A stretch of 64,000 nt of DNA from JBCAXA01 sp038749025. Its GTDB lineage: Bacteria; Pseudomonadota; Gammaproteobacteria; Steroidobacterales; Woeseiaceae. Below, in pieces: positions 44,562 to 52,965 of this stretch. The position numbers and the translations under genes are program-made. Positions within the stretch are counted from its first letter, which is position 1, and each line of letters begins with the position of its first letter. Below the pieces are notes generated by a model. It worked only from the letters and a program-made list of their open reading frames with translations, was not told the DNA's origin and did not search any database. The stretch lies in NCBI GenBank assembly GCA_038749025.1, contig JBCDIL010000014.1, positions 28,504-92,503 on the forward strand, written 5' to 3'.

Positions 44562-45965
44562 ATGTCAATCCTGATCACGCAAATGTGGGTTTGCTTGGCA
44601 CTGGCATTTTTGTTGGGCTGGTTGCTGGCTTGGTGGCTATTGGCGCGACCTGCCAACGCCAAACTGGCCGCCACCGAAACTGAATGGTCCAACAAGTATC
44701 GTGTGCTATCGGCAGATCGCGACAAGTTTATGGCGCGCACCGACGAGCTAGCCGCCGAGTTGCAACCATTGCGCGACTCAGTCGCGAGCCTCGATAGCGA
44801 GTTGGCGACGGCACGGCGTGAACTCGACGGTCGCCGGTCGGAGATCGGCTCGCTGAACCGCGAATTGGATGAATTGCGCGTTGAGCGTGATCGGCTTACC
44901 GGTGAGGTTACCCGCTTCGATGCCACCGTCACGCAGCTCGAAACCGATGCCGAGGTGCTGAGGGCGACCGTGCGAGAAGCCGAGACGGGCAGCGCCGAGA
45001 TCGCCAAGGCGTTGGAGACCAAGGTCGCCGGTTTCGCCGATCTTGAAGTCGGTCGTAAGCAAGACGCCGAGCTCATTCGGCAACTGCGTGCCGACCTCGA
45101 TGGTGCCAGCGGCGAACATGAATCATTGCGCAGCGAAGGGGCCGACCTACGTGCACAGTTGGTGCGTCTGAACGATGAAATCGGCGAATTAAAGGTGGCG
45201 AGTGGGCAGCTCGAACGCGACAAATCGCTACTGTCGAACGACCTCGACGACGCGCGTGACGAAGTCGAGCAATTACGCCAGGAATTGGCCGGCGCCCGTA
45301 AGCGCGTACCGCAGCTCGAAAGCCAGTTAATCGAACGCGACAAAGCACTGAGCAGCGGCCAGCAAGAACTCGCTGCGGCTAAAGCCGACTCGCAAACCAG
45401 TGCCGCATCGCTGCTCAGCCTTCGCACCGAGTTCGATGGTCAGAAAAACGCAATCGCCTCGCTGTCCAGCGAACTCGATACCGCTAAAGGGCAATACGCA
45501 GCACTGGACAAGAGCCTGGCTGAGCGCGACCAGCGTATCGAGCAATTGCTGCGCGACCTAAACGACTGCAGCAGCATCCGCGACGACCTTAAGAACGAGC
45601 TAAACAGCTGTGGCAACGTGCGAACTGCATTACAACGCGAGCTCGACGATTGTCAGCGAGCGCGCAGAGCGCTAGCGGCCGAGCTCGAGGCAGCAACTGC
45701 GAAGCCTGAGCTGCCGGCGTACGGTTTAACCGCACCGCAAGGGCGTGCCGATGACTTAAAGCGCGTCAAAGGGATCGGGCCGAAGCTCGAGGGTATTTTG
45801 CACAAGCTCGGTATCTTCCACTTCCGACAGATCGCCAATTTCACGCCGGCCGACGTCACGTGGGTGTCGCAGCATTTGGCCGAGTTCAAAGGCCGTATTG
45901 AACGCGACGATTGGATTGTGCAGGCCACAAACCTCCACCGAGCCGACTACAACGAGGAGCCGTAA
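44562..45965 (+). CDS. Membrane-anchored coiled-coil protein with C-terminal HhH domain
   Basis: A 467-residue protein. One membrane helix at about 8-30 (LALAFLLGWLLAWWLL) is followed by about 360 residues of heptad-rich coiled coil (many ELxxLRxERDxL units), then a helix-hairpin-helix type domain at about 395-445: DDLKRVKGIGPKLEGILHKL, IANFTPADVTWVSQHLAEF. HhH domains of this type bind DNA non-specifically and are annotated as FEN-1-like or DUF4332-like. A tethered protein with a DNA-binding tip could link chromosome and envelope. Its stop is immediately next to the start of the BON/OmpA gene, so they are co-expressed. Confidence 0.85.
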   Translation: MSILITQMWVCLALAFLLGWLLAWWLLARPANAKLAATETEWSNKYRVLSADRDKFMARTDELAAELQPLRDSVASLDSELATARRELDGRRSEIGSLNRELDELRVERDRLTGEVTRFDATVTQLETDAEVLRATVREAETGSAEIAKALETKVAGFADLEVGRKQDAELIRQLRADLDGASGEHESLRSEGADLRAQLVRLNDEIGELKVASGQLERDKSLLSNDLDDARDEVEQLRQELAGARKRVPQLESQLIERDKALSSGQQELAAAKADSQTSAASLLSLRTEFDGQKNAIASLSSELDTAKGQYAALDKSLAERDQRIEQLLRDLNDCSSIRDDLKNELNSCGNVRTALQRELDDCQRARRALAAELEAATAKPELPAYGLTAPQGRADDLKRVKGIGPKLEGILHKLGIFHFRQIANFTPADVTWVSQHLAEFKGRIERDDWIVQATNLHRADYNEEP

Positions 45966-47042
45966 ATGAGTGGCCCCGTGAAGTTCTTAATCGCGCTGCT
46001 TGCGCTCGGCGTGTTGGGCTACTTCTGTATCTACCGTCACGCCCCGATGATCGAGGCCGCCGTCTCCGAGAACGTCGCGACCGCGCTGGCCAGCGCCAAT
46101 GGTTCGGTAACTGCGGCGGTATCTGGGCGCGACGTCACGCTGACCGGGACAGTTATCGACGCCACCGCGCGCAGCGAGTTGGTGACCCGTGTTGAGCTTG
46201 CAAACGGCGTTCGCGTCGTCAATGACGAGCTTGAGATCGGCGTGGGCGACGCGACCGAGCCCGCGCTTCCCACACCACCAGCCGCTCCTGCCGCACCGTA
46301 TTCAACCGTGTTAACGGTCGAACCCGGTAGTGTGTCGATTGCCGGTGATGTTGCCGATACGGCCGCGGGCGAAGCGATCAATGCGGCGCTCAGCAACCTT
46401 TTCCCGGGCCGTGACATCAGCAGCTCAGCAATGCCTCGCGAAGGCTTGGGTGCACCGTGGCCAGCGCGGATGCAAGGCGCGATGGTCGCGCTCAGTCAAA
46501 TGACGTTCGGCACGGCCGAGCTGACCGGCGATCGACTCGTTGTTCGAGGTGCCGTTCCAACAGCCACCGTACGCCGAGCTGTCGAAGGGTCGCTGGGTGA
46601 GCTACCCGGTATCGACCTCGATGCCCGGATTGACATCGTGCCGTTGGCGATCGAGGAGCAAGAGGAGGCCGTCGCCAATTGCCAATCGCGGTTCGACGAT
46701 ACGCTAGCGGGCGCGCGCATCCTGTTCGCGACCGGTAGCGCCGAGATCGATGAGACCAGCGATTTGTTGCTTGGTCGCCTTGCCGCGATCGCACGAGCGT
46801 GCCCGCTGGCACAGATCGAGATTGGCGGCCATACCGACAATACCGGTGATGCGGCCTACAACGAATACTTGAGCGGCGAGCGGGCAAACGCGGTTCGTGA
46901 CAATCTGATCGCCCATGGAATTGATGCGGAGCGCTTGTCTGCCGCGGGTTACGGCTCACGCCAACCGGTGGCTAACAACGCAACGCGTGAAGGTCGCGAG
47001 CGCAATCGCCGGATTGAGATGCGGGTGTCGGTCTTCGAGTAA
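45966..47042 (+). CDS. OmpA-family protein with BON-like domains
   Basis: A 358-residue protein. A hydrophobic N-terminus (LIALLALGVLGYFCIY) acts as an anchor. About 30-95 and 110-230 look like BON domains (VSGRDVTLTGTVIDATARSE, VRVVNDELEI, and RVVRGAVPTATVRRAVEGSL-like stretches). The C-terminal OmpA peptidoglycan-binding domain spans about 245-355: LFATGSAEIDETSDLLLGRL, IEIGGHTDNTGDAAYNEYLS and RLSAAGYGSRQPVANNATRE with the conserved Asp and Arg residues. The domain order recalls mycobacterial ArfA. It abuts the coiled-coil/HhH gene, suggesting a complex spanning the envelope. Confidence 0.9.
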   Translation: MSGPVKFLIALLALGVLGYFCIYRHAPMIEAAVSENVATALASANGSVTAAVSGRDVTLTGTVIDATARSELVTRVELANGVRVVNDELEIGVGDATEPALPTPPAAPAAPYSTVLTVEPGSVSIAGDVADTAAGEAINAALSNLFPGRDISSSAMPREGLGAPWPARMQGAMVALSQMTFGTAELTGDRLVVRGAVPTATVRRAVEGSLGELPGIDLDARIDIVPLAIEEQEEAVANCQSRFDDTLAGARILFATGSAEIDETSDLLLGRLAAIARACPLAQIEIGGHTDNTGDAAYNEYLSGERANAVRDNLIAHGIDAERLSAAGYGSRQPVANNATREGRERNRRIEMRVSVFE

Positions 47043-47577
47043 GGGCGACGCAAGAGTCGCTAGCACGTTCAGAGGGTCATCGCGCGTCGCTTCGATGTGC
47101 GTGGCCCCCTGATCGCTCGCCTCGCCGCTCGATCGCACGTCGACGTCGAGATCGTCCCCGCGTTGCTCAAGATTGAGCAATGCCGAACGTCCGGGCGCCG
47201 GAAAAGGGCGCTCAAGGTCTTTATCGAGTGGACTTAAGCCTACGCCAACAGAGGATAACGCTCGCGATCGTCAGGGCTGCCAGGCCGCATCGTGAGCACC
47301 GATTGTCCGAACTCTGCTAAGCCAATCATTGTCTCAATAGCAGCGTCGCAGACGATCGGCTCGCTGCGAGGCTGCATTCCGCCAGGTGTTGTTGGTAAGC
47401 GAGCTGATGGCCACTGCAAGGCTGATCAATGCGACCGAGTGGCGTTGCAGCGGTTCGAATGTCGCGCAGCGTTTTGTGCGATTCGGTCGTTGTTCGGCGA
47501 CAGTCGGTGGCTTCGCCGTGACTTTGTTGAGAGGGCTCTGTATTGATCCGTTCAGCCCATGGAGAGAGGTAAAAGCA
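47043..47577. other. Intergenic region, no gene seen
   Basis: About 535 bp between two plus-strand genes. Short frames on both strands lack ribosome-binding sites or domain signal. The region before 47578 should carry the promoter of the sugar dehydrogenase-like gene. No terminator or RNA was recognised. Confidence 0.45.
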
Positions 47578-48789
47578 ATGGCGTCTGTTACTCGCGTATT
47601 GACCGTGGTTGCGATGCTAAGTGCATTGGCTGGCTGCGGAGGCGGCTCAGGTGGTGGTTCGCTAACCGTTAACCCACCCGCCAATCCACCGCCCGGTGGC
47701 GGCACCGTCTCGGTTGAGCCGACGTTCACGTCACTGAGCTTCAACCAACCCGTCGCATTACTGCAAGCACCGGGCGATAACGATTTCTGGTACGTCGTCG
47801 AACGGGGCGGCACGATTCGCCGCTTCGCGAACGATACGGCGGTGACAACCACGACGCTGTTCGCCGATGTAAGCGGCCTCATTAATGCCGGGCCGAACGA
47901 GGCGGGTCTGCTCGGCATGGCATTCGATCCGGATTTCGCGAGTAATCGCCACGTTTTTCTTTCTTACACAACGACGGGCTCGCCATTGATTTCGCGAATC
48001 GTTCGTTACTCCGCCAACGCTGGCGGGACGACGCTCGACATCATGAGCGGTGTAGAGGTCCTCAGTGTTCCGCAGAACGGTACCAACCACAACGGTGGTC
48101 AGGTGAGTTTTGGTCCCGACGGGCTGCTGTACGCCGCATTCGGCGATGGCGGTGGCGGCGGTGACCCAGGCAACAACGGGCAGGACCCGAATAACTTGCG
48201 CGGCACGATCCTGCGAATTGATGTGCAGCTCGATGCGACCTACCGAATCCCAGCGACCAATCCGTTCGCCGGTAACCCGTTGTGCCGCACTGCTGACTCA
48301 ACCGTTGGCTGCCCCGAGATATTTGCGTGGGGTCTCAGAAATCCGTGGCGGTTTAGTTTTGACCGTGTCGGCGGCGCCCTGTTGGCGGGCGATGTGGGCC
48401 AAGGTGCGCTTGAAGAAATCGATCGCGTTGTTGCCGGTGCGAATTTCGGCTGGAATATTCGCGAAGGCGACACCTGCTTCAACGCGAGCTCCTGCTCAAC
48501 GGCGGGGCTTACCGATCCGATCCATGTTTACGGGCGCAGTGACGGCCAGTCGGTCACGGGCGGCTATGTTTACCGCGGTCAGGCTGCACCCGCATTGACC
48601 GGTCGTTACGTGTTCGGTGATTTCGTCAGCGGCCGTGTCTGGACCATCGACCCGGCCGTTCAAACACCGGGGGCATCTGATCTGATTGAGGAAACCGGTC
48701 TGTCGATCGCGTCATTTGCCGAGGGTAACGATGGCGAATTGTTCGTTGTCGATTTCGGCGGTTCGCTCCACGCCATCGTCGAAAACTAA
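47578..48789 (+). CDS. PQQ-dependent sugar (glucose/sorbosone) dehydrogenase-like lipoprotein
   Basis: A 403-residue exported protein with a lipobox (LAGC, Cys about 19) and a Gly/Pro-rich linker. The rest is a six-blade propeller of the soluble glucose/sorbosone dehydrogenase family: NEAGLLGMAFDPDFASNRHV, GTNHNGGQVSFGPDGLLYAA, FAWGLRNPWRFSFDRV, DVGQGALEEIDRV and NFGWNIREGD with the conserved Gly, His and Arg pattern around the expected cofactor site. The ATG at 47578 has GGAGAGAGG upstream; an earlier in-frame start is without signal peptide. It oxidises a sugar or similar alcohol with PQQ, as inferred from family. No PQQ biosynthesis genes are in this window. Confidence 0.9.
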   Translation: MASVTRVLTVVAMLSALAGCGGGSGGGSLTVNPPANPPPGGGTVSVEPTFTSLSFNQPVALLQAPGDNDFWYVVERGGTIRRFANDTAVTTTTLFADVSGLINAGPNEAGLLGMAFDPDFASNRHVFLSYTTTGSPLISRIVRYSANAGGTTLDIMSGVEVLSVPQNGTNHNGGQVSFGPDGLLYAAFGDGGGGGDPGNNGQDPNNLRGTILRIDVQLDATYRIPATNPFAGNPLCRTADSTVGCPEIFAWGLRNPWRFSFDRVGGALLAGDVGQGALEEIDRVVAGANFGWNIREGDTCFNASSCSTAGLTDPIHVYGRSDGQSVTGGYVYRGQAAPALTGRYVFGDFVSGRVWTIDPAVQTPGASDLIEETGLSIASFAEGNDGELFVVDFGGSLHAIVEN

Positions 48790-49169
48790 ACGGATATTTA
48801 CTCTATCTGGTATCAACGGTTCTACTAAGCCACTACATGTTGTATTATTTCGCGTGTGGTCCTTCGTAGCACGGAGAGGGTCGTCCACCGCGACCTGTGC
48901 GGAGAATCCAAGACTCGTCGGCTGGTCCCACTTGCACCACAGCACCCAGCTAGCGACGTCTGGGGGTTTTGTCGCTGATTCGTATTCCGCTCCCCGGCGG
49001 TGAGTCAGTTAGTCAGGCCCGACCACTGAACGAGCGCCTTGTCAGGGGGTCTGCTCGTCCTTCTTAAGCCGCCTCGTTTGAGGCGGCTTTTTTAATGGCT
49101 AGATCCTGCGCCATGACGGTGCGTTTTTGGCTGATCCGCGACGCGTGGTCGAGTGGTAAGCTGCCGCCC
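48790..49169. other. Intergenic region ending in a terminator
   Basis: About 380 bp after the sugar dehydrogenase-like gene. A strong intrinsic terminator stands at 49066-49093, nearly 280 bp past the stop, so either the transcript has a long tail or an undetected RNA lies between. The bases are not similar to RNA genes that I know. Confidence 0.4.
49066..49093 (+). terminator. Intrinsic terminator, copy 1
   Basis: AAGCCGCCTC-GTTT-GAGGCGGCTT stem-loop with T-run 49088-49093. Almost identical to 50701-50728; the two copies stand before and after the DUF2946 and Met/His-rich protein genes. Confidence 0.9.
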
Positions 49170-49607
49170 ATGCGCCCCGTAGCGACCAGAACACGTCGTA
49201 CCGTTTGGCTGACGCTATTCGCGTTGACGCTGCCGGCACTCGTTCCAGCCGGCTACATGCCGGCCAACGGTGGCTTTCTCGCGCTGTGCCCGGCCGGCTT
49301 ACCGCCGAATGCACTGCAGGCGTCGGCAGGCGAGGTCGTCGCCGATGCGCACCACGCGCATCATGCCCACCATATTCATCACCCGCAGAGCGACAGTGCG
49401 TCTCAGGATCCGCACGCGGCCCATGAGTACCGCTGCGATCTTGGCGATGGTTTATCGCCGCTGGCGCTCGTTGGTGAGCCCAGCACAGGCTTTAGCTTGC
49501 ATGCGCATCGCCACTTCGCTGCCGCGACCCCCGTTGTTGTCGTCGAGCAGCGCCGGTTTTGGGCGTATCGATCCCGCGCTCCACCGTTAGTAATTGCGCT
49601 TTTCTAA
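49170..49607 (+). CDS. DUF2946-like exported small protein, His-rich
   Basis: A 145-residue protein with an N-terminal hydrophobic segment (VWLTLFALTLPALVPAGYMP, about 12-31), a His-rich middle (DAHHAHHAHHIHHPQ) and a hydrophobic end with AYRSRAPP, the signature ending of DUF2946 proteins. DUF2946 genes often stand next to copper or metal efflux genes, and the His-rich stretch fits metal binding. The start is uncertain: the ATG at 49170 is preceded only by a weak GGTAAG, while one in frame at 49113 lies in a stretch without signal-peptide character. The Met/His-rich outer-membrane gene follows 32 bp downstream. Confidence 0.75.
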   Translation: MRPVATRTRRTVWLTLFALTLPALVPAGYMPANGGFLALCPAGLPPNALQASAGEVVADAHHAHHAHHIHHPQSDSASQDPHAAHEYRCDLGDGLSPLALVGEPSTGFSLHAHRHFAAATPVVVVEQRRFWAYRSRAPPLVIALF

Positions 49608-49639
49608 CAACGCGTTTTTACTTCTTTAGGAGCTTTCCA

Positions 49640-50674
49640 ATGAAATCGTTGCTGCTAGCAACAGTGGCGGCGTGCGCGTGCACGACCGCCATGGCCGATC
49701 ACATACGGCCCACTGACCATGCACCCATTGGTGTGATGGGTGATCACACGCACGAGAAAGGCGAATGGATGTTCTCGTACCGGTACATGCACATGCGCAT
49801 GGACGGGAACCGGGACGGTACGTCGTCGCTTTCTCCCGAGACGATAGCGACGACGGCGACAAACCGATTTGCTATGCCGCCAACGCTGCGTGTGGTTCCA
49901 ACCGAAATGACGATGGACATGCACATGTTTGGCGCCATGTATGCGCCTTCTGACCGCCTCACAGTAATGGCGATGGTTAACGTTATTGAAAAAGAGATGG
50001 ACCACGTGACGTTCCAAGGCGCTGCAGGATCGACGCCGCTAGGTTTTTTTACGACAAAGACCAGCGGCATCGGTGATACGCGCTTGTCCGCATTGATTGA
50101 CCTGCCAAATTTCTCGGACGGAAATTGGCACGCAACGCTCGGGGTTTCGTTACCGACCGGTAGTCTCGATGAAACCGATCGGGTGCTAACGCCCATGGGA
50201 ACAGCGCCCACGTTGCGCCTGCCGTACCCGATGCAACTCGGCTCGGGCACCTTCGATGTCATCGCTGGCTTAACGTACGCCAAGCAAGGGCCGCGCTGGG
50301 GTTGGGGTGCGCAATGGCAGAGCATCATCCGTACCGGTGAGAATGACGAAAACTACACCCTCGGCGATGAACTCACGCTGCAAGCCTGGAGCAGTTACCA
50401 GCTTGCCGACCAAGTGAGTGTGTCGGGTCGTCTAGCGTGGTTCGACCGCGGCAACATCGATGGCATCGATCCGCTCATCGCTGCGCCAGTACAAACGGCG
50501 GACCCGGTCCGACAAGGCGCGCAACGATTGGACGCTGCGCTCGGGATCAACGTGTTACCCGGCGGCGCGCATCGCTTGGCGTTTGAGGTTATCGCACCGC
50601 TTCGGCAAGACTTAGATGGACCGCAGTTGGAAACCGATTGGACCGTTATGGTCGGTTGGCAATACGCGTACTAG
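49640..50674 (+). CDS. Met/His-rich outer-membrane transporter-like protein
   Basis: A 344-residue exported beta-barrel of the phenol-degradation meta/transporter type. Signal peptide about 1-20 (LLLATVAACACTTAMA). The N-terminal part is rich in Met and His: GVMGDHTHEKGEWMFSYRYM, MHMRM and TEMTMDMHMFGAMYAP, as in copper- or silver-linked proteins. The rest is strand-turn patterned, ending with WTVMVGWQYAY (aromatic end). The ATG at 49640 has TAGGAG upstream. Together with the His-rich DUF2946 gene before it and the SCO1 gene beyond, it points to metal handling. A terminator at 50701 closes this unit. Confidence 0.8.
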   Translation: MKSLLLATVAACACTTAMADHIRPTDHAPIGVMGDHTHEKGEWMFSYRYMHMRMDGNRDGTSSLSPETIATTATNRFAMPPTLRVVPTEMTMDMHMFGAMYAPSDRLTVMAMVNVIEKEMDHVTFQGAAGSTPLGFFTTKTSGIGDTRLSALIDLPNFSDGNWHATLGVSLPTGSLDETDRVLTPMGTAPTLRLPYPMQLGSGTFDVIAGLTYAKQGPRWGWGAQWQSIIRTGENDENYTLGDELTLQAWSSYQLADQVSVSGRLAWFDRGNIDGIDPLIAAPVQTADPVRQGAQRLDAALGINVLPGGAHRLAFEVIAPLRQDLDGPQLETDWTVMVGWQYAY

Positions 50675-50700
50675 TTGGCGCTATCGCAGACCGAATGATG

Positions 50701-50728
50701 AAGCCGCCTCATTTGAGGCGGCTTTTTT
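50701..50728 (+). terminator. Intrinsic terminator, copy 2
   Basis: AAGCCGCCTC-ATTT-GAGGCGGCTT stem-loop with T-run 50723-50728. Differs from the copy at 49066 by one loop base. Confidence 0.9.
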
Positions 50729-50840
50729 ACTGTAATCGATGTGCTGGCGGCGCATGCAACGGATGTCCTCGTACGCTGCACAGTACGTGCACATTGTTTG
50801 GATAACGTTTCCCCAACGGTTGATCCTTTGGAGCCAAGCA

Positions 50841-51680
50841 ATGTTCCTCGTGAATCGCATTCGTTTGTTCGCTGTTGTCATGTTCGTGGGCTTACTCGGT
50901 GCTTGCGGTGGCAGCGGCGGCTCGTCGCTCGTCACCGATGAGGAGTCGACGGGCGGTGGCGCGATCGGTGGCAATACCGGCCAAGGTGATGCCGGTACAC
51001 CGGGCGAGCTGCATGCGGCCTATCAATGGTTCACCGGAAACGTCACCGTAGCGCTTGATGGCAACGACGTCGTTATTGAGGCGACCGGGCGTCCGAACCA
51101 TACCTCGGCGTATTGGAACCCAAGCAATGCCAGCGGTTTGTATGTGGATCCCGATCCATCGCTTACGACGGTTGCGCAGATGTCGCCTGGGTTTATTGAG
51201 GACTACAACAACCTGTTCACGTTGCGAGTGCCGACCAGTCCGTCACTGGCGGCGACATCATCCGCGACATCGCTAGGACCCGTCGGTATCGCGGTCAGCG
51301 GCGTACCTATTTTTAACGACCAGGAAGGGCCGAACGTCGACTTAGAACTGGGTGTTATTCGAGGGTTTGATCGCAACGGTGGTCACACCGGCCCGTCGAC
51401 CTACCATTACCATCTTGAGCCGCGTGCGATCAGCAACGATGACGATGCGCTGATCGGCGTAATGGCCGACGGCTTTTTCCTCTACGGCCGCCAAGAATGG
51501 GAAACGCCCGGCGAGTACCCGGCCGATCTCGACGCGTCGGGTGGTCATTTCGGCGTAACCCAACATTCCAATGGTGAGGTTGAGTACCACTACCACGTAA
51601 AAGACGAGCTTTACCTTGGCGCTTACTACCTGCTGTTCCCTGAGGACTATCAGGGCACACCGAACACGATAAGTAACTAG
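50841..51680 (+). CDS. YHYH-domain lipoprotein
   Basis: A 279-residue exported lipoprotein (lipobox LLGAC, Cys about 22) with a YHYH domain. The family signature is present twice, TYHYHLEP and EYHYHV, along with the conserved VPIFNDQEGPNVDLE and DGFFLYGRQEWE regions. YHYH proteins are found in many environmental bacteria, and their role is not established; the paired His residues suggest metal binding. The ATG at 50841 has TTTGGAGCC upstream. It is followed 12 bp later by the MORN-type gene and then SCO1, making a probable operon. Confidence 0.88.
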   Translation: MFLVNRIRLFAVVMFVGLLGACGGSGGSSLVTDEESTGGGAIGGNTGQGDAGTPGELHAAYQWFTGNVTVALDGNDVVIEATGRPNHTSAYWNPSNASGLYVDPDPSLTTVAQMSPGFIEDYNNLFTLRVPTSPSLAATSSATSLGPVGIAVSGVPIFNDQEGPNVDLELGVIRGFDRNGGHTGPSTYHYHLEPRAISNDDDALIGVMADGFFLYGRQEWETPGEYPADLDASGGHFGVTQHSNGEVEYHYHVKDELYLGAYYLLFPEDYQGTPNTISN

Positions 51681-51692
51681 TGAGCGATTGAG

Positions 51693-52313
51693 ATGATGCG
51701 GCCTAGAAACATGACGGCGATGTCGGCAGGCCTTGGTATTGTATTCGCGTCGCTAGCAGTCTTCGCGCTAGCGAAAACGGTAGCGGCGCCGGCACGGCCG
51801 GTCGAGCCGGCTGTACTGCTGGACGAGATCAGTATCGATTCAAATACAGGCCAGCGTCTGTATCGCGGTGCGGTATTCACCGGGGCGGCCGAGCGCTACG
51901 GCGCCAATGGCCAGCGGGTCCGGCTTGAGCAATTCGTGCACGGTCGCCGCGAAGGGGCTTTACGGCTTTGGTTTATGGACGGCGCGATCGCCTATGACGC
52001 GACGTATCGGGATGGCCGCCGCGAAGGTCTGGCGACCAGTTGGTGGCGTAACGGCCAGCTCCGCTCACGGACCATGTTCGTCGATGACCAACCCGATGGT
52101 TTCGCATGGAGCTGGTACCGCACCGGCGAGCGCTACAAGCGTTATCAATACGCCGCCGGGCAGCCCGTCGGGCTGCAACAAGCGTGGCGCCGCAACGGCA
52201 AGTTGTTCAGCAACTTTGAGTATCGCAATGGGAGGGCTTATGGCCTACGTAACGCCAATATGTGTGTTGAGCTCGCTGATGGCGAGCTGCAATTGGATCG
52301 GCTCGATTTGTAG
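51693..52313 (+). CDS. Exported MORN_2 (YwqK-like) repeat protein
   Basis: A 206-residue protein. Hydrophobic residues about 10-28 act as a signal or anchor. The rest consists of MORN_2 repeats, such as FVHGRREGALRLWFMDGAIA, YRDGRREGLATSWWRNGQLR and YAAGQPVGLQQAWRRNGKLF. These fold into a beta ladder and usually mediate contacts, with no catalytic role known. It ends inside the start region of the SCO1 gene (overlap of at least 35 bp, depending on that start), so the genes are translationally linked. Confidence 0.85.
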   Translation: MMRPRNMTAMSAGLGIVFASLAVFALAKTVAAPARPVEPAVLLDEISIDSNTGQRLYRGAVFTGAAERYGANGQRVRLEQFVHGRREGALRLWFMDGAIAYDATYRDGRREGLATSWWRNGQLRSRTMFVDDQPDGFAWSWYRTGERYKRYQYAAGQPVGLQQAWRRNGKLFSNFEYRNGRAYGLRNANMCVELADGELQLDRLDL

Positions 52314-52965
52314 GTGCGTCGGTGTCTCCCTCGCGGCTGCCTTGGCGACAACGGTGTTCGCAGACGAGTTGCCTTATTACAACTCGGCCGACTTCACCCC
52401 GCACTGGTTCGCGTCGGCAGCGGATGTGCCCACCGATTTCCATGAAATTCCGGCGTTTCAGTTCGCCAATCAGTTCGGCGCTACGGTTACCGACCAAGAC
52501 GTTGCTGGCAAAGTCTATGTCGCGAGTTTTTTCTTCAGTACCTGCCCCGGTATTTGTCCGGCTATTCGTTCGAAGCTATCACGGGTTCAGGAGCGCTTCG
52601 CTGGTGATGACGGCGTAAGAATCCTGGCGCATTCGATTCGCCCTGAAACCGACTCGGTGGCGGTCTTGCAAGCTTACGCCGATGACAATGCCATCGACGG
52701 TCGTTTTTGGCACTTGCTGACGGGCGACAGGAACACGCTGCACGCGTTGGCACGAAGCGCCTACTTTGCCAACGAAGACCTAGGTGAGGAGCAGAGCGAG
52801 AAGGACTTTTTGCATACGGAGAATCTATTGCTCATCGATGCCAACCGCCGTATCCGCGGCGTTTACAATGGGCTCAGCCGCTCGTCGGTCGAGCACCTTA
52901 TCAACGACATCGTCGTATTGCGTCGGAACACGCCGACCACGACGCTAGCGGTCGATGCTGAGTAG
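52240..52965 (+). CDS. SCO1/SenC-family copper chaperone
   Basis: About 241 residues. The copper-binding CxxxC is visible in FSTCPGICPAIRS, and the conserved His in FLHTENLLLIDANRRIRG, so the site is complete. SCO proteins deliver copper to cytochrome oxidase or act as thiol/copper handlers. N-terminal hydrophobic residues (CVGVSLAAALATTVFA) give export or anchoring. The start is uncertain: ATG 52240 has GGAGGG very close; ATG 52279 is another choice, and both overlap the MORN gene. As the last gene of this run it gives the strongest argument that the group handles copper. Confidence 0.88.
   Translation: MAYVTPICVLSSLMASCNWIGSICRCVGVSLAAALATTVFADELPYYNSADFTPHWFASAADVPTDFHEIPAFQFANQFGATVTDQDVAGKVYVASFFFSTCPGICPAIRSKLSRVQERFAGDDGVRILAHSIRPETDSVAVLQAYADDNAIDGRFWHLLTGDRNTLHALARSAYFANEDLGEEQSEKDFLHTENLLLIDANRRIRGVYNGLSRSSVEHLINDIVVLRRNTPTTTLAVDAE

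Noticed and set aside
48790..49093. Possible small RNA before the terminator at 49066
   Set aside because: No convincing internal hairpins or promoter; kept only as an intergenic note.
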